Shown here: positions 8,203 through 18,400 of the stretch, one piece after another
Layout: the number at the start of each line of letters is the position of its first letter
Position numbering within the stretch: position 1 is the stretch's first letter
Notes under the pieces: generated by a model
The model's input: the letters and a program-made list of their open reading frames with translations, nothing else
Database searches by the model: none
Told to the model about the DNA's origin: nothing
Assembly (NCBI GenBank): GCA_903857865.1
Contig: CAIOGO010000006.1
Span: 62,001-126,000 of the forward strand
DNA length: 64,000 bases
From: an uncultured bacterium
Lineage (GTDB): Bacteria > Bipolaricaulota > Bipolaricaulia > UBA7950 > UBA9294
Direction of reading: 5' to 3'
Position numbers and translations under genes: made by a program

Positions 8203-9195
8203 CTACTCGTCGACCGGCTGCGCCAACGTGAGGTTCACGATCGCCGTACCCTGGAGCCCCTGGTCGTCGTAGACGTAGAGCCGCACGACGAAGGTGCGCG
8301 ACGGGGAAGACAGCTCGTAGACGTGGACCACTTCGAGGTCGCTCGTCTCGACCAGCGTCCTACCGTCCCCGAAGTCCCACGCATAGTAGTCGAGCGAGTG
8401 CCCGGCGTCGGCCGACGAACCCCGCGGATCGAAGGAGACCTCGTACAGCGTAGGAGTCGACGCTGGACTCGGGGAGTGGTAGAGAACGAGCGGATCCGAC
8501 ATCGTGAACTCGGCGACCGGATCGTCGCCGCTCGTACTGCCCTCCGGCACGATGACGATGATGCGCACCTGTTCGGTATCGACCGCGCTGTCCGAGTTCC
8601 ACACAAACAGCGTGGCCGTGAACTCCTCGGTGGCCTCAGGCGTGTAGGTGTGCCGCACCTCGGCCCCGTTCGACGTCGCGCCGTCGCCGAAGTCCCAGCG
8701 ATATTGGGCGATCGTCCCCGTGCCCGCCGTCGACGTTCGCCCGTCGAACGCCACGGATAGCGGCGTCATCCCAATGAAACGGTCGACCGAGATGCGTGCC
8801 ACCGGAGACCCGGTCCCACTACTGCCGCCGCTCGACGGCTGAACCTCGATCGTTTGCGCCGTCTCATCGCTCGCCCCACCGCCGTCGGTGACGCGTAACG
8901 TCACGGTGAACACCTTCGCCTCGGTGAGCGCGAGGAACGTGTGGTGCGCCAATGCCTCCGACGCCGTTGCTCCCGCATCGCCGAAGTCCCACTCGTACGT
9001 CCTGATCTCGCCCTCCGGGTCGACCGACTCGGACGCGTCGAACGTCACCACGAGCGGCGAGTTGCCGGCGAGCGGCGTCGCCGTGATCACAGCCGTCGGC
9101 GCCTGGTTGAACAGCATGCAGCCGCAGAAGAAGAGGAGCGATGAGACAAGCGCTCCCAGGTACCCCACCCTCATCCATCGAGCAGCTTGACTCAC
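8203..9195 (-). CDS. Lipoprotein with three PKD domains
   Basis: The 330-residue protein is a predicted lipoprotein. A GTG six bases after GGAGGAG is chosen over a GTG nine codons upstream. The signal peptide ends in LLFFCGC. Three PKD repeats follow, centred on YEWDFGDAG, YRWDFGDGA and YAWDFGDGR. The third repeat is longer, with an insert (LVLYHSPSPASTPTLYEV) before its DPRGSS strand. Low-complexity linkers rich in Ser and Gly separate the repeats. It lies 33 bases downstream of the 9229-10842 gene and forms an operon with it. The role is presumably extracellular binding or scaffolding. Confidence 0.87.
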   Translation of the reverse strand: MSQAARWMRVGYLGALVSSLLFFCGCMLFNQAPTAVITATPLAGNSPLVVTFDASESVDPEGEIRTYEWDFGDAGATASEALAHHTFLALTEAKVFTVTLRVTDGGGASDETAQTIEVQPSSGGSSGTGSPVARISVDRFIGMTPLSVAFDGRTSTAGTGTIAQYRWDFGDGATSNGAEVRHTYTPEATEEFTATLFVWNSDSAVDTEQVRIIVIVPEGSTSGDDPVAEFTMSDPLVLYHSPSPASTPTLYEVSFDPRGSSADAGHSLDYYAWDFGDGRTLVETSDLEVVHVYELSSPSRTFVVRLYVYDDQGLQGTAIVNLTLAQPVDE

Positions 9196-9228
9196 CGTCT
9201 CCTCCTCTGCCTGCTGAACCACTCAGGC

Positions 9229-10842
9229 CTACAGATCGCTCGGGCCTTCGACGCCCGCCTTCAGCGTTACCGTGCGCGAGAAAGGTGCCGACTCGTAGCC
9301 TAGCCAGTCCTCGGCCGTCATGGTGATCGTCTTGATCGTGCCGTCGACGGTCACATTCTGGTAGACGTGGATCATGATAGCGTCGCCGCCAAACGGCATC
9401 GCCGTCAGGGTGGCGTAGCTGTACTGATCGAGCGCTGAACCGTCGCCCCAGTTGACGTACAGGTACCGAATCCCCCAACCCTTGTTGTTCGGCCAGTTTG
9501 GGAACCACGTCGGGGGATTCGCCGCCCAGGTCTGACCTTCCGGATCGTACGAGAAGTTGTGGTCATCGTAGCCCGTCGGTGCGCTCGGCGTCGTCGACGA
9601 AATCGCAGCGCCCGTGGCCGTCTGGAGATCGTGCTGGTTCTTCGTCCCGTCAAGACCGAACCAGCGGACGTCGGGGATCTTCCTCGAGCGGATGACCACG
9701 GGCACGTTCGCGCTGAACGCCGGATATGGGGTGGTACTGATCTCTTGCAGGTCGCCGTAGACGACGTCGTCGGCCTGCCAGATCGCTCCTGCGGCGTACG
9801 CCGCAGCCTCGCTGGCATAGACCTCCACTCCCGGTCCTGCCGTGTCCCCGCCCGGGGGGTTCGCGATGTCGAACCCGGCAATCGGCCGATGGTTGTACGC
9901 CTTCACCGTCTTCGTGATCGAGTCGCTCGCACCCTCGTTGTCGAGGACGAGGAGGGTGACGGAGAAGACCTCGCTCGAGGTGTCGGTCGTGTAGACATGA
10001 GTCTGGCTCGTCGCGTTGATGCTCGACGTCGCAGAAGTGTCGCCGAACGACCACGTGTAGAGGATCAACGTGCGGCCGTTGGCCGCTTCGGAGTCCGCCG
10101 GGTCGAACGCCACCTGCAGCGGCGCGACGCCGAGGCTGTCGGTCTGGATGTCGAACCGCGCGCTTGGGGCGCCCGCGGCCGGCGTTCCGCCATCGCCGCT
10201 CGTCGAGACCGACACGGTCTTCGACGCCGTGGCCGTCTTCCCGTCCGACGCACGCACGAGCAAGGTCACCGTGAACGACTGACTCCCCGAACTGAAGAAG
10301 GTGTGGGTCACGACCTTGCCGAACCCGTTGCCGCCATCGCCGAACGTCCACTCGTAGGCCGCGATCGTCCCGGCCGCGTACGACGAGCCGGACGCGTCAA
10401 ACGTGACGTTGACCGGCGATGTGCCCGACGTCGGGCTCGCGGTGAAACTTGCGCTGGGACCCGCCGGCTCGGCCGCGGTGACGTAGACCGTCTTCGCCGC
10501 CTGGTCCGCCGCGTCCCAGTTGTCGGTCACGGTGAGGATGATGGTGTACGTTCCCACCGCGGTGTACGTGTGACCCACCGACCTTCCGGTCCCCACAGCG
10601 CCGTCGCCGAAGTCCCACGAGTAGGTCTTGATCTCGCCATCCGAATCGCTCGACGGCGCGCCGCTCAAGGTCACCGCGAACGGCACCGGCCCCGTCGTGC
10701 TCGGACCGATGGTGAACCCCGCCACTGGGAGCTTGTTGAACAAGGCGCAGCTTGCCAGAGCCAGCACCAACACGCTCATCCCAACGACGCAACTGAGAAG
10801 AATCAGCGTGCGCGTCGACATCTTCCGTACCCCACGTTTCAC
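9229..10842 (-). CDS. Large PKD-domain lipoprotein
   Basis: The 537-residue lipoprotein is first in a two-gene operon. A GTG start follows AAGGAGG six bases upstream. The hydrophobic signal ends in VLALASC. Three clear PKD repeats carry YSWDFGDGA, YEWTFGDGG and YTWSFGDTS. The C-terminal 200 residues contain a divergent fourth unit with a large insert (IRYLYVNWGDGSALDQYSYATL near 465-485) and the closing strand SRTVTLKAGVEG. The insert contains several Trp/Pro/Asn clusters (NPPTWFPNWPNNKGW) that may be a binding surface. The distal partner at 8203 shares the same architecture. Confidence 0.87.
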   Translation of the reverse strand: MKRGVRKMSTRTLILLSCVVGMSVLVLALASCALFNKLPVAGFTIGPSTTGPVPFAVTLSGAPSSDSDGEIKTYSWDFGDGAVGTGRSVGHTYTAVGTYTIILTVTDNWDAADQAAKTVYVTAAEPAGPSASFTASPTSGTSPVNVTFDASGSSYAAGTIAAYEWTFGDGGNGFGKVVTHTFFSSGSQSFTVTLLVRASDGKTATASKTVSVSTSGDGGTPAAGAPSARFDIQTDSLGVAPLQVAFDPADSEAANGRTLILYTWSFGDTSATSSINATSQTHVYTTDTSSEVFSVTLLVLDNEGASDSITKTVKAYNHRPIAGFDIANPPGGDTAGPGVEVYASEAAAYAAGAIWQADDVVYGDLQEISTTPYPAFSANVPVVIRSRKIPDVRWFGLDGTKNQHDLQTATGAAISSTTPSAPTGYDDHNFSYDPEGQTWAANPPTWFPNWPNNKGWGIRYLYVNWGDGSALDQYSYATLTAMPFGGDAIMIHVYQNVTVDGTIKTITMTAEDWLGYESAPFSRTVTLKAGVEGPSDL

Positions 10843-11037
10843 CTTCGGCCTCCTTCAGCGCTCGCAACGAGGCATGATGCCAGCACAACACTAGTCCGGG
10901 GTTCGTCAAACGTCAATCGGGATCCGGTACTTGCGAGGAGGACCCGTGTCCGTGCCGGGCGGGGCATGTGGCCGTCGGCTGTCTCTGCGAGACAGCTGCC
11001 GCTCCGGGGAGCGGCCTTCTCCTGGCCACAAAGACGA

Positions 11038-11063
11038 GGGGACGGCCCGCGCGGGCCGTCCCC
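11038..11063 (-). terminator. Perfect 26-base palindrome after the giant surface-protein gene
   Basis: GGGGACGGCCCGC is directly followed by its exact reverse complement. The palindrome starts 22 bases beyond the stop of the 11085-14183 gene. A second stem-rich stretch (GTCTC/GAGAC and GCTCC/GGAGC) lies just beyond it, at about 10980-11015. There is no T-run, as is common for GC-rich terminators. Confidence 0.6.
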
Positions 11064-11084
11064 CACAACCCAGTTCGCTTCACG

Positions 11085-14000
11085 TCATCGACGGATGAAC
11101 ACAGTTCCCTTGCCGCTGAACGTGTCCGTCCCATCCGTCGCCGTCATCAGGTAGATGTAGGCACCGTTGGCGAGGGGCTGACAGTCGCTCGCTGTGCCGT
11201 CCCAAACGATCTGCGTCACGTTTCCCAACTCGTTCGCCCATACCAGATGACCTGCGAGGTCGTAGACCTCGACCGACATCACCGAGGCAATGCCGGTTCC
11301 GTTGTATCCAAACGTTACAGCGCCGGCCGACGGACTCGGCCCCGCGTAGAAGCTCGTGACATCCAGCTTGCTCGCGACGATCAGGATCGTGTCACTCGAC
11401 GTGTCCGTAGGATCCGTGGGATCCTTGTACGTCGCCGTGATCGTGGCCCCTGCAGCCAAGTTGAGATCGAGGCCCGTGGTCACGAAGGCATTCTCGGCCC
11501 ACCCTGCGGGGTGGGCTAGAGAGAATGCTTGTCCGTCGATCGTGACGGCATTCTCTAGCAGGGATGCGCCGGCGTGGGACGGGTCGACGACCTTCACGTA
11601 CACGAGATCCGTGTCCGTGTAGCTTGTCACCGCCGCCCCCGTCACGTCCACGAACGCCGTCGTCGACGCCTGGGACGGAGGAGTGCCGCCACCGCCAATG
11701 GCCACCTTAATCTGGATTATCGCCGAGTCGCTGTGGTTCGACGGATCCTGGTAGAAGGCCACCACCGTATCGCCCGGCAGCGCGCCAAGCGTCGGCACGC
11801 ACGTGTACACGTTCACGAGATCGACGCAGATGACCGACACGAAGTCTCCCGTGGTGACGCCCGTCTCCAGGAGGTCGAGCGCCGCCCAGAAACCGCTCCG
11901 CGGGTTCAAGACGTAGATCTTCGCGTTGTCGTTGTCGTCGGTGGCTGGCGTTGTGTCGAAGATGTTCGTATCCCCTAGCAGGGAGTTCACAAAGTGGCCG
12001 TAGGTGTCGTCGGGTTCCGGGCAGTGCCAGTAGTTGTACGCCTCGGGCCCGAACGGCAGATTCTGTCCACCGTCCCAGAACCCGTCAATGCGCTCCCGAC
12101 GGAGGATGTCCTCGTTCTGATCCGGGTCCACCACTTCGATGAACACGCAGTCCAAGTTCACGTACCCGTTCACGCGATTGCCCTGCCGGTCGAGGAAGTA
12201 CATCGTGACCGACTGGCCGTTATAGACCTGCGTGTCGCCAATCGACATCAGGTCGAACGACACGTCATTCCCCACGCGGACACGATCGATCCGCGGTCCC
12301 GAGTAGGCCGTGCTCGTGTCGGAATCGCCTAGGCCGATCATGCCTTGGAGGCCGTCCACGTAATCCACGTCGTTGTATCGGACGTAGATGTCGTCCTCGT
12401 TGAACGCCTCGAGCTTCCAGTTGTCGAGCACAAGCTGGTATCCACCCATCAAGCCGGCAACTCCCACGCCGAGAGCATCCCAGACCGGCAGGAGCTCCAT
12501 TCCCGCGTTCGAGAAGAAGACCGGCGAGTTCGAGCTCGTCTCGTCGAGCGGCCAGAACTCCCCGTCGTCCTCATCGTGCGGATCGCAGATATGAACCACG
12601 ACCTGCTCCGGGCAGCACGAGTCGACGTTCGCGTTCGCGTCGATCACCTGCACGTACACCGGGTCGCGACCGATCCAGAAGAGCTTCTTGTCCTGGCGCG
12701 TCGCATCCGTGAACGACACGATCGAGTGCATCTTTTCCTCGATGTACGCCGCGTCCAGCTTGAAGTCGTCTTCGTCGTTCGGGTCAAGGTAGTAGGCCAC
12801 GAGCACGTCGCGAACGTCCAGGCTGTCGAACCCAAGATCGACGAGGAGCGAGTTCAGGTTCAGCTGGAACACGCCCGTATTCGGACCCGTCTCCTGCGCG
12901 TAGAACGAGACGGCCGTCACCCCGTTCGCGCTTGCCGTGTCAAACAGGGTCCCGTGATAGACAGGATTGAAGACTCCAGCCTTCGGGTATTGGATGTAGT
13001 AGCGCCCATCCTTCGCTCCCAGCGTGCCGTAGTCGTTCTTCTCGGAATTGTAGATGTTGAACCAGCGAATCGGACGGTTGGTATAGTCGGTGGTCGGTGG
13101 AAGCGCCGGATCCTGCGCCACCGTGTAGTTCCCAGCGATGCCGCCCGTGCGCTTCAGCATACAGAAGTTGTTGGGGCTGTCGCCCGTCGTCAAGGCTGGG
13201 TCGTCAGCGGAGTTCGTCGGGTTCCATGACCCTGGGTTCACCAGGATGAATACCGGGACAACCTCCACCTCGTTGCAGTTCAAGTTTTCGTCTGCATCGG
13301 TGACGATGATCGTCGCCGCTTCGTTCCCATCCTTGTAGATCTCTCGGTCCCACGCGATCGTCGCCTCGGTGTCGATGACCTTCATCATCGCCGTCGCGAC
13401 GTCTGTGTCGTCGTTCGGGTCCTGATACATCCCAATGAGCGTGTCCATGTTCTCGAACCGGCCGACCAGCCAAGAAGCGGGAGAAGCCGTGTCGCGATTC
13501 CCATTCAGGCTGGAGGGAAGGACATACGCCGATAGCGGCAGGTCGATGTACCCGGACCCAAACGCTGCGGAGTTCCCTGTGACCGCGCCGACCCAGTGGA
13601 GCCAATCGCCGTCCGCGTTGCTCCCACCCTTCGTCTCGTTGTGCAGATCGGCGTAGAAGTAGTTGCCCCACTTGAACTCATCCGGCGGCGACGACGGCGT
13701 GTCGACGACGTGCGTTCCCTTCCACGGCTCGCCGGAGGCGAAGCTCTCGCGGGTCCCAATCTGAAACGCGTGGCTGCTGACGAAGAGCCCCGTGTCGGCG
13801 CCCGTCTCTTCGAGATAGTCTTCGGCAAGCGACCCGGGATTGCCAGGGAAGTGCCCCTTGTACGGGACGTAGTCTTCGTCGTCGTACGGATCGGACCAGC
13901 CCTTTCCAGTTAGGTCAGCGTAGCTCTTCCAGACGATGTAGGCGCCCGTCTTCGGGTCCATGATCTTGACGTCGGTCCAGATCTTGTCGCGCACGTCGCA

Positions 14001-14183
14001 GTCGATGTTCTCGTCCGTGTCGTGAATGACAATCCAAACCGAGTTCCCTTCCTGGACGTTCGTCACTCGGTTCTGCCCGTTCTTGTCGGACGCGAAGTAC
14101 ATCTCCGCGTTCGAGGCAGCCAGACCGAGCGACGCAATGACCAGGAAGAGGACGCCTACCCACACTGCCCTACGCATCCTCAT
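11085..14183 (-). CDS. Giant secreted surface protein with FlgD-like C-terminal domain
   Basis: The protein has about 1032 residues and is predicted to be secreted. The ATG chosen follows GGGAGG and begins a signal peptide (MRMRRAVWVGVLFLVIASLG). The mature part is acidic and beta-rich. It contains several repeated modules marked by a cysteine in a similar context (ENIDCDVRDK, ENLNCNEVEV, VDSCCPEQVV, NLDCVFIEVVD) and by ETGxxTGxF motifs. The last 80 residues form a FlgD/T9SS-like Ig fold (VEVYDLAGHLVW, then ANGAYIYLMTATDG). It is a close paralogue of the 15484-18498 protein, and a PorV-like barrel gene lies between them. It could be an S-layer or other surface coat protein. The family has no name I recognise. 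Confidence 0.75.
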   Translation of the reverse strand: MRMRRAVWVGVLFLVIASLGLAASNAEMYFASDKNGQNRVTNVQEGNSVWIVIHDTDENIDCDVRDKIWTDVKIMDPKTGAYIVWKSYADLTGKGWSDPYDDEDYVPYKGHFPGNPGSLAEDYLEETGADTGLFVSSHAFQIGTRESFASGEPWKGTHVVDTPSSPPDEFKWGNYFYADLHNETKGGSNADGDWLHWVGAVTGNSAAFGSGYIDLPLSAYVLPSSLNGNRDTASPASWLVGRFENMDTLIGMYQDPNDDTDVATAMMKVIDTEATIAWDREIYKDGNEAATIIVTDADENLNCNEVEVVPVFILVNPGSWNPTNSADDPALTTGDSPNNFCMLKRTGGIAGNYTVAQDPALPPTTDYTNRPIRWFNIYNSEKNDYGTLGAKDGRYYIQYPKAGVFNPVYHGTLFDTASANGVTAVSFYAQETGPNTGVFQLNLNSLLVDLGFDSLDVRDVLVAYYLDPNDEDDFKLDAAYIEEKMHSIVSFTDATRQDKKLFWIGRDPVYVQVIDANANVDSCCPEQVVVHICDPHDEDDGEFWPLDETSSNSPVFFSNAGMELLPVWDALGVGVAGLMGGYQLVLDNWKLEAFNEDDIYVRYNDVDYVDGLQGMIGLGDSDTSTAYSGPRIDRVRVGNDVSFDLMSIGDTQVYNGQSVTMYFLDRQGNRVNGYVNLDCVFIEVVDPDQNEDILRRERIDGFWDGGQNLPFGPEAYNYWHCPEPDDTYGHFVNSLLGDTNIFDTTPATDDNDNAKIYVLNPRSGFWAALDLLETGVTTGDFVSVICVDLVNVYTCVPTLGALPGDTVVAFYQDPSNHSDSAIIQIKVAIGGGGTPPSQASTTAFVDVTGAAVTSYTDTDLVYVKVVDPSHAGASLLENAVTIDGQAFSLAHPAGWAENAFVTTGLDLNLAAGATITATYKDPTDPTDTSSDTILIVASKLDVTSFYAGPSPSAGAVTFGYNGTGIASVMSVEVYDLAGHLVWANELGNVTQIVWDGTASDCQPLANGAYIYLMTATDGTDTFSGKGTVFIRR

Positions 14184-14386
14184 CGCAACCTCCCGCGTTT
14201 CAGAGCAAGCCATCACCGGGGCCGAGCCCCGTCCGTACCCTGCTCGACCGTCACCACCATGTCGATTCAATCATCGTCAGGATAGGCGGCGGCGAGGCCG
14301 CCGTCCAGTCAACGCGCACGGCGCCGCGCCCCGCGCGCGGCGCGCGGCGCCCCGCACGTCCGTGTCCACGAGTGCGTACAAAGGAA

Positions 14387-14412
14387 GCGGGGTGGAGTTT
14401 CCTCCACCCCGC
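14387..14412 (-). terminator. Intrinsic terminator-like hairpin after the PorV-like gene
   Basis: GCGGGGTGGAG (14387-14397) pairs perfectly with 14402-14412 around the loop TTTC, 26 bases after the stop of the barrel gene. On the minus strand CTTCCTTTGT follows. This suggests that the 11085-14183 gene is made mainly from its own promoter. Confidence 0.6.
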
Positions 14413-14438
14413 CACAAGCGAAACTGGAACCGTGTCCC

Positions 14439-15407
14439 TTACTTACCCGTCGTGGGCGTCGTCGCCGGCTTCACCGTCTCGGTGCCGACCGGCTCCTCGC
14501 CGAGCAGTCCGCCCAGCGAGAACTCCGCCGACAGCACGAGCGTGTTCCCCAGCGTCTGGTTCAGGACATACGCCGCGTCCACGTACAGGCCCGCCACGTT
14601 GATCCCTGCTCCAACGGTGAAGTAGTAGTCCTGGAAGTTGTTCGTCAGAACCACGCCGCCGCGCAGCGCCAACTCGTTGATCACCTTGAACTCCACGCCA
14701 ACGTGCGTGTCCCCAAGGCTCGATCCGTCAAAGTCGACGTCCGTCGCCAGCACCAGCTTGTTGTCCGCCAGCTTCATCGCAATGCCGGCCTTGTACATTC
14801 CGGTGATGGTGTCCTTCGCGCCGCCGGACCAATCGAGCGCGCTGCCCGCAAGGTCCTTCGCGTTCACGCCGATCACGAACATGTCGCCAAGGCTCACCAG
14901 CAAGCCGAGGTCAAAGCCAAACCCACTGGCCGTGTCCCCCAGTCCGCTGTCCGCCATGTAGTACTTCACGTTCGCGCCCGCCATCGCGACGTCCATCACG
15001 TTCGTCGCCAGCGATCCAACGATCGCCTGCTCCGTCCACGTGAACGTCTCGCCGATCGTGCCTTCCCCGTCCACTGCCTGGCCGTCGATGGCAGCTCGCT
15101 CCCATCCAAGGCCGACTCCGAGGTTGGCAAACGTCGTCACGGCACCGACGTACTGGTGCGTAACGCCCAGTCCGTACAGGTCCGTCGACATCCCCGCCAG
15201 CCGCGTGTCGTTCAACAGTGCAAGACCCGCGGGATTCCAGCACGCCGCCGTCGCGTCATCCGCGACCGCCACAAACGCTCCACCCATCGCCAGAGCACGC
15301 GCGCCAACTCCATTCTTGAACGCGCTGAACGCTCCGATGCCGTCCGCCATCGCGACCGCGGACAGGACCAGGATGAGCGCTAGACTCACAATCATCGCTC
15401 TCTTCAT
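14439..15407 (-). CDS. PorV/UPF0164-like outer-membrane beta-barrel protein
   Basis: The 322-residue protein has a cleavable signal peptide (MKRAMIVSLALILVLSAVAMA). Directly after it comes the block GARALAMGGAFVAVADD plus ATAACWNPAGLALL, diagnostic of the PorV/PorQ/UPF0164 branch of FadL-like barrels. Alternating beta strands continue to the C-terminus, followed by a polar Pro/Thr tail. In type IX secretion PorV carries substrates with a C-terminal signal from the translocon to the attachment complex. Here it lies between two genes for proteins with such C-terminal domains. The ATG is preceded by a purine-rich GGGGG. A shuttle role is inferred from family and context only. Confidence 0.8.
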   Translation of the reverse strand: MKRAMIVSLALILVLSAVAMADGIGAFSAFKNGVGARALAMGGAFVAVADDATAACWNPAGLALLNDTRLAGMSTDLYGLGVTHQYVGAVTTFANLGVGLGWERAAIDGQAVDGEGTIGETFTWTEQAIVGSLATNVMDVAMAGANVKYYMADSGLGDTASGFGFDLGLLVSLGDMFVIGVNAKDLAGSALDWSGGAKDTITGMYKAGIAMKLADNKLVLATDVDFDGSSLGDTHVGVEFKVINELALRGGVVLTNNFQDYYFTVGAGINVAGLYVDAAYVLNQTLGNTLVLSAEFSLGGLLGEEPVGTETVKPATTPTTGK

Positions 15408-15441
15408 CGCTGCCTGTACCCCCTTTGTAGGGTTGCAGAGT

Positions 15442-15472
15442 CGGGTTGCCGGACTCGTCGCCCGGCAACCCG
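15442..15472 (-). terminator. Hairpin between the surface-protein gene and the barrel gene
   Basis: CGGGTTGCCGG (15442-15452) pairs perfectly with CCGGCAACCCG (15462-15472) in the 76-base gap. With no T-run on the minus strand it may be a partial terminator or a processing site that lowers expression of the downstream barrel. Confidence 0.45.
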
Positions 15473-15483
15473 TTTTCGCTTCC

Positions 15484-18400
15484 TTACCGGTTGATGAACA
15501 ACGTTCCCTTACCATTGAACGTGTCCGTCCCGTCCGTCGCCGTCACTAGGTAGATGTACGCGCCGTTCGCCACAAACGCGCCGCCGTCGTCCTTACCGTT
15601 CCAGACGATCTTCGTCACGTTCGCCAGCTCGCTCGCCCACACCACGTGCCCTGCGAGGTCGTATACCGTCACCGACATCACCGAAGCAATGCCGCTTCCC
15701 TTGTATGCAAACGTCACATCGCCAGCCGACGGGTTCGGCCCTGCGTAGAAGCTCGTAACATCAAGCTTGCTCGCGATGATCGTGATCGTGTCGGTCGACG
15801 TATCGGTCGGATCCGTCGGATCCTTGTACGTCGCCGTGATCGACGTTCCCGCCGTCAGGTTGAGATCCAGTCCGGTCGTGATGAACGTGTCCGTTGGCGC
15901 ACCGGCGAGCGGCGCAAGAGCGTACGTTACCGTACCGATCGTCACCGCACCCGCCAGCGTCGTCGCCCCGGCGTGAGACGGGTCGACGACCTTCACGTAC
16001 ACCAGGTCCGCGTCCGTGTAGTTCACCACAGCGGCGCCCGTTGCATTCGTGAATGTCGTCGTCGACGACTGCGACGCAGGCGTAGTGCCGCCACCAATGC
16101 CCACCTTAACCTGGATCATGGCCGAATCCGAGTGGTTCGACGGATCCTGGTAGTAGGCCACAACCGTATCGCCCGGCAGCGCGCCGAGCGTCGGCACGCA
16201 CGTGTACACGTTCACCAGGTCGACGCAGATGACCGACACGAAGTCTCCCGTGGTCACGCCCGTCTCAAGAAGATCGAGCGCCGCCCACTGGCCACTCCGC
16301 GGGTTCAACACGTACACCTTGGGATACGAGTACTGATAACTGTTGTACTGAGCGTCTCTGGCGCTAGCGTCAGAGAGTCTGCTGAAGATGTTCGTGTCGC
16401 CGAACAGCGCGTTCAGCGGGTTGATGTACGTCCGAGTCCAGTCGCAGACGAACCCGTTCAAGGCCCGGGGTCCGAACGGCATGTTCTGGTTCTTGTCCCA
16501 GAACCCGTCGATGCGCTCGCGGCGCAGCGTGTCCTCGTTCTGATCCGCGTCCACCACTTCGATGAACACGCAGTCCGAGTTCACGTAGCCAGACACGCGG
16601 TTGCCCTGCCGGTCGAGGAAGTACATGGTGACCGACTGGCCGTTGTACACCTGCGTGTCCGCGATCTCCATCAGGTCGAACGACACATCGTTCGCCACGC
16701 GGATCCGATCGATCTTCGGCGGGAACGCGGTGCTGGCCGTGCTCGCAAACGTTTCGTCGCCGAGACCGCCCATGCCTTCAAGGCCGGTCACATAGTACAC
16801 GTCGTTGTACTGCACGTAGACGTGGTCCTCGTTGAACACCTCGAGCTTCCAGTTGTCAAGATTCAGCTGGTAGCCGCCCGTCTTGGACGGCTCATTCCCG
16901 ATGCCCATTGCGTCCCACACCGGCAGAAGTTCCGTCCCGGCGTTGGAGAAGAAGACGGGCGAGTTCGAACTCGTCTCGTCGAGGATCAACCACTCGGCGT
17001 CGTCCCACTCGTGCGGATCGCAGATCGAGACAACAACCTGCTCCGGGCAGCACGGGTCAACGTTCGCGTTCGCGTCGATGACCTGCACGTACACCGGGTC
17101 GCGGCCGATCCAGAAGAGCTCCTTGTCCTGGCGCGTCGCGTCGGTGAACGACGTGATCGAGTGCTGCTTCTCCTCGATGTACGACACGCCGACTTGGAAG
17201 TCGTCCTCGTCGTTCGGGTCAATGTAGTAGGCCACGAGCACGTCGCGCACGCTCAGACTGTAGAACCCAAGATCCACGAGGATCGAGTTCAGGTTGAGCT
17301 GGAACACGCCCGTGTTCACGCCCGTCTCCTGCGCGTAGAACATCACTTCCGTGACGCCGTTCGTAGCGACGGTGTCGAAGAACGTGACGTTGCTCTGCGA
17401 CTGGACCGGGTACTGCATGTAGTAGTTCCCAGCCATCGCAGGCCTTGTCGGGAACGTCAGGCCGCTGTTGTAGATGTTGTACCAGGCAATCGGCGCCGGC
17501 TTTGGCGCCGCAGTTGTCACAACTCGCTCGGTACCGTCGAGCTCAACGCCGCCGGTGCGCTTGAGGGCGCAGAACCCGGTCGGGCTGTCCCAATCACTCG
17601 CGGTCTGCACGGGGTTCCACGACTCGGGGTTCACGATGATGAACACCGGCACGTACTCGATCTCGTTGCAGTTCAAGTTCTCGTCCGCATCGGTCACCGT
17701 GATGGTGGCCGACCCGTTCGCGTCCTTGTAGATTTGCTGGTCCCACGTGACCGACCCCTTCGTGTCGATGATCTTCATCATCGCCGTCGCGACGTCGGTC
17801 GGATCGTTCTGGTCAACGACCATGCCGATCAGCGTGTCCATGTTCTCGAACCGGCCGTGCTCCTTCGTGACCCATGACGGAAGGGTGGTCAGAGCAGTAG
17901 GAAGAGCCACGGTCTGTTTGCCACGGATTCCGTTCACGTACTCCCACTGTCCGAAGTTGGTGTTGTTTCGAGTGCTGTCGAACGGGCCATGGAAACCGTT
18001 CTTCGCCGAGAGGACTCCCGCGAAGTCGAGGCCGACCCAGTGAGTGTTCAACTCATCCACTCGGTAGTCGAGCCGCGTGCCGATCTGCATCGGCTGGCTG
18101 CTCACGAACAGACCCGTGTCGGCGCCCGTCTCCTCAAAGTAGACGATGTCCGCGGGTACGTCCTTCCCGGGATTGTGCCCAGGCTGGTAGTGGCCGTACG
18201 CGGCCACATCATTGCCAGCTCTCGCCAGAGCAAACGCAAAGTTGATGTACGCGCCGGTCTTGGGATCGAACACCTTCGCGTCCGTCCAGAACTTGTCGCG
18301 CACGTCGCAGTCAATGTTCTCGTCCGGATCGTGTACGACCATCCAGACCTGGCTTCCTTCTTGCACATTCGTAACCCTTGTCTGGCCGTTCTTGTCGCTC

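Noticed and set aside
15646-17877. 743-codon plus-strand frame opposite the giant surface protein
   Set aside because: The composition is Arg/His/Val-rich antisense translation; the minus-strand protein has signal peptide, paralogue and C-terminal domain.
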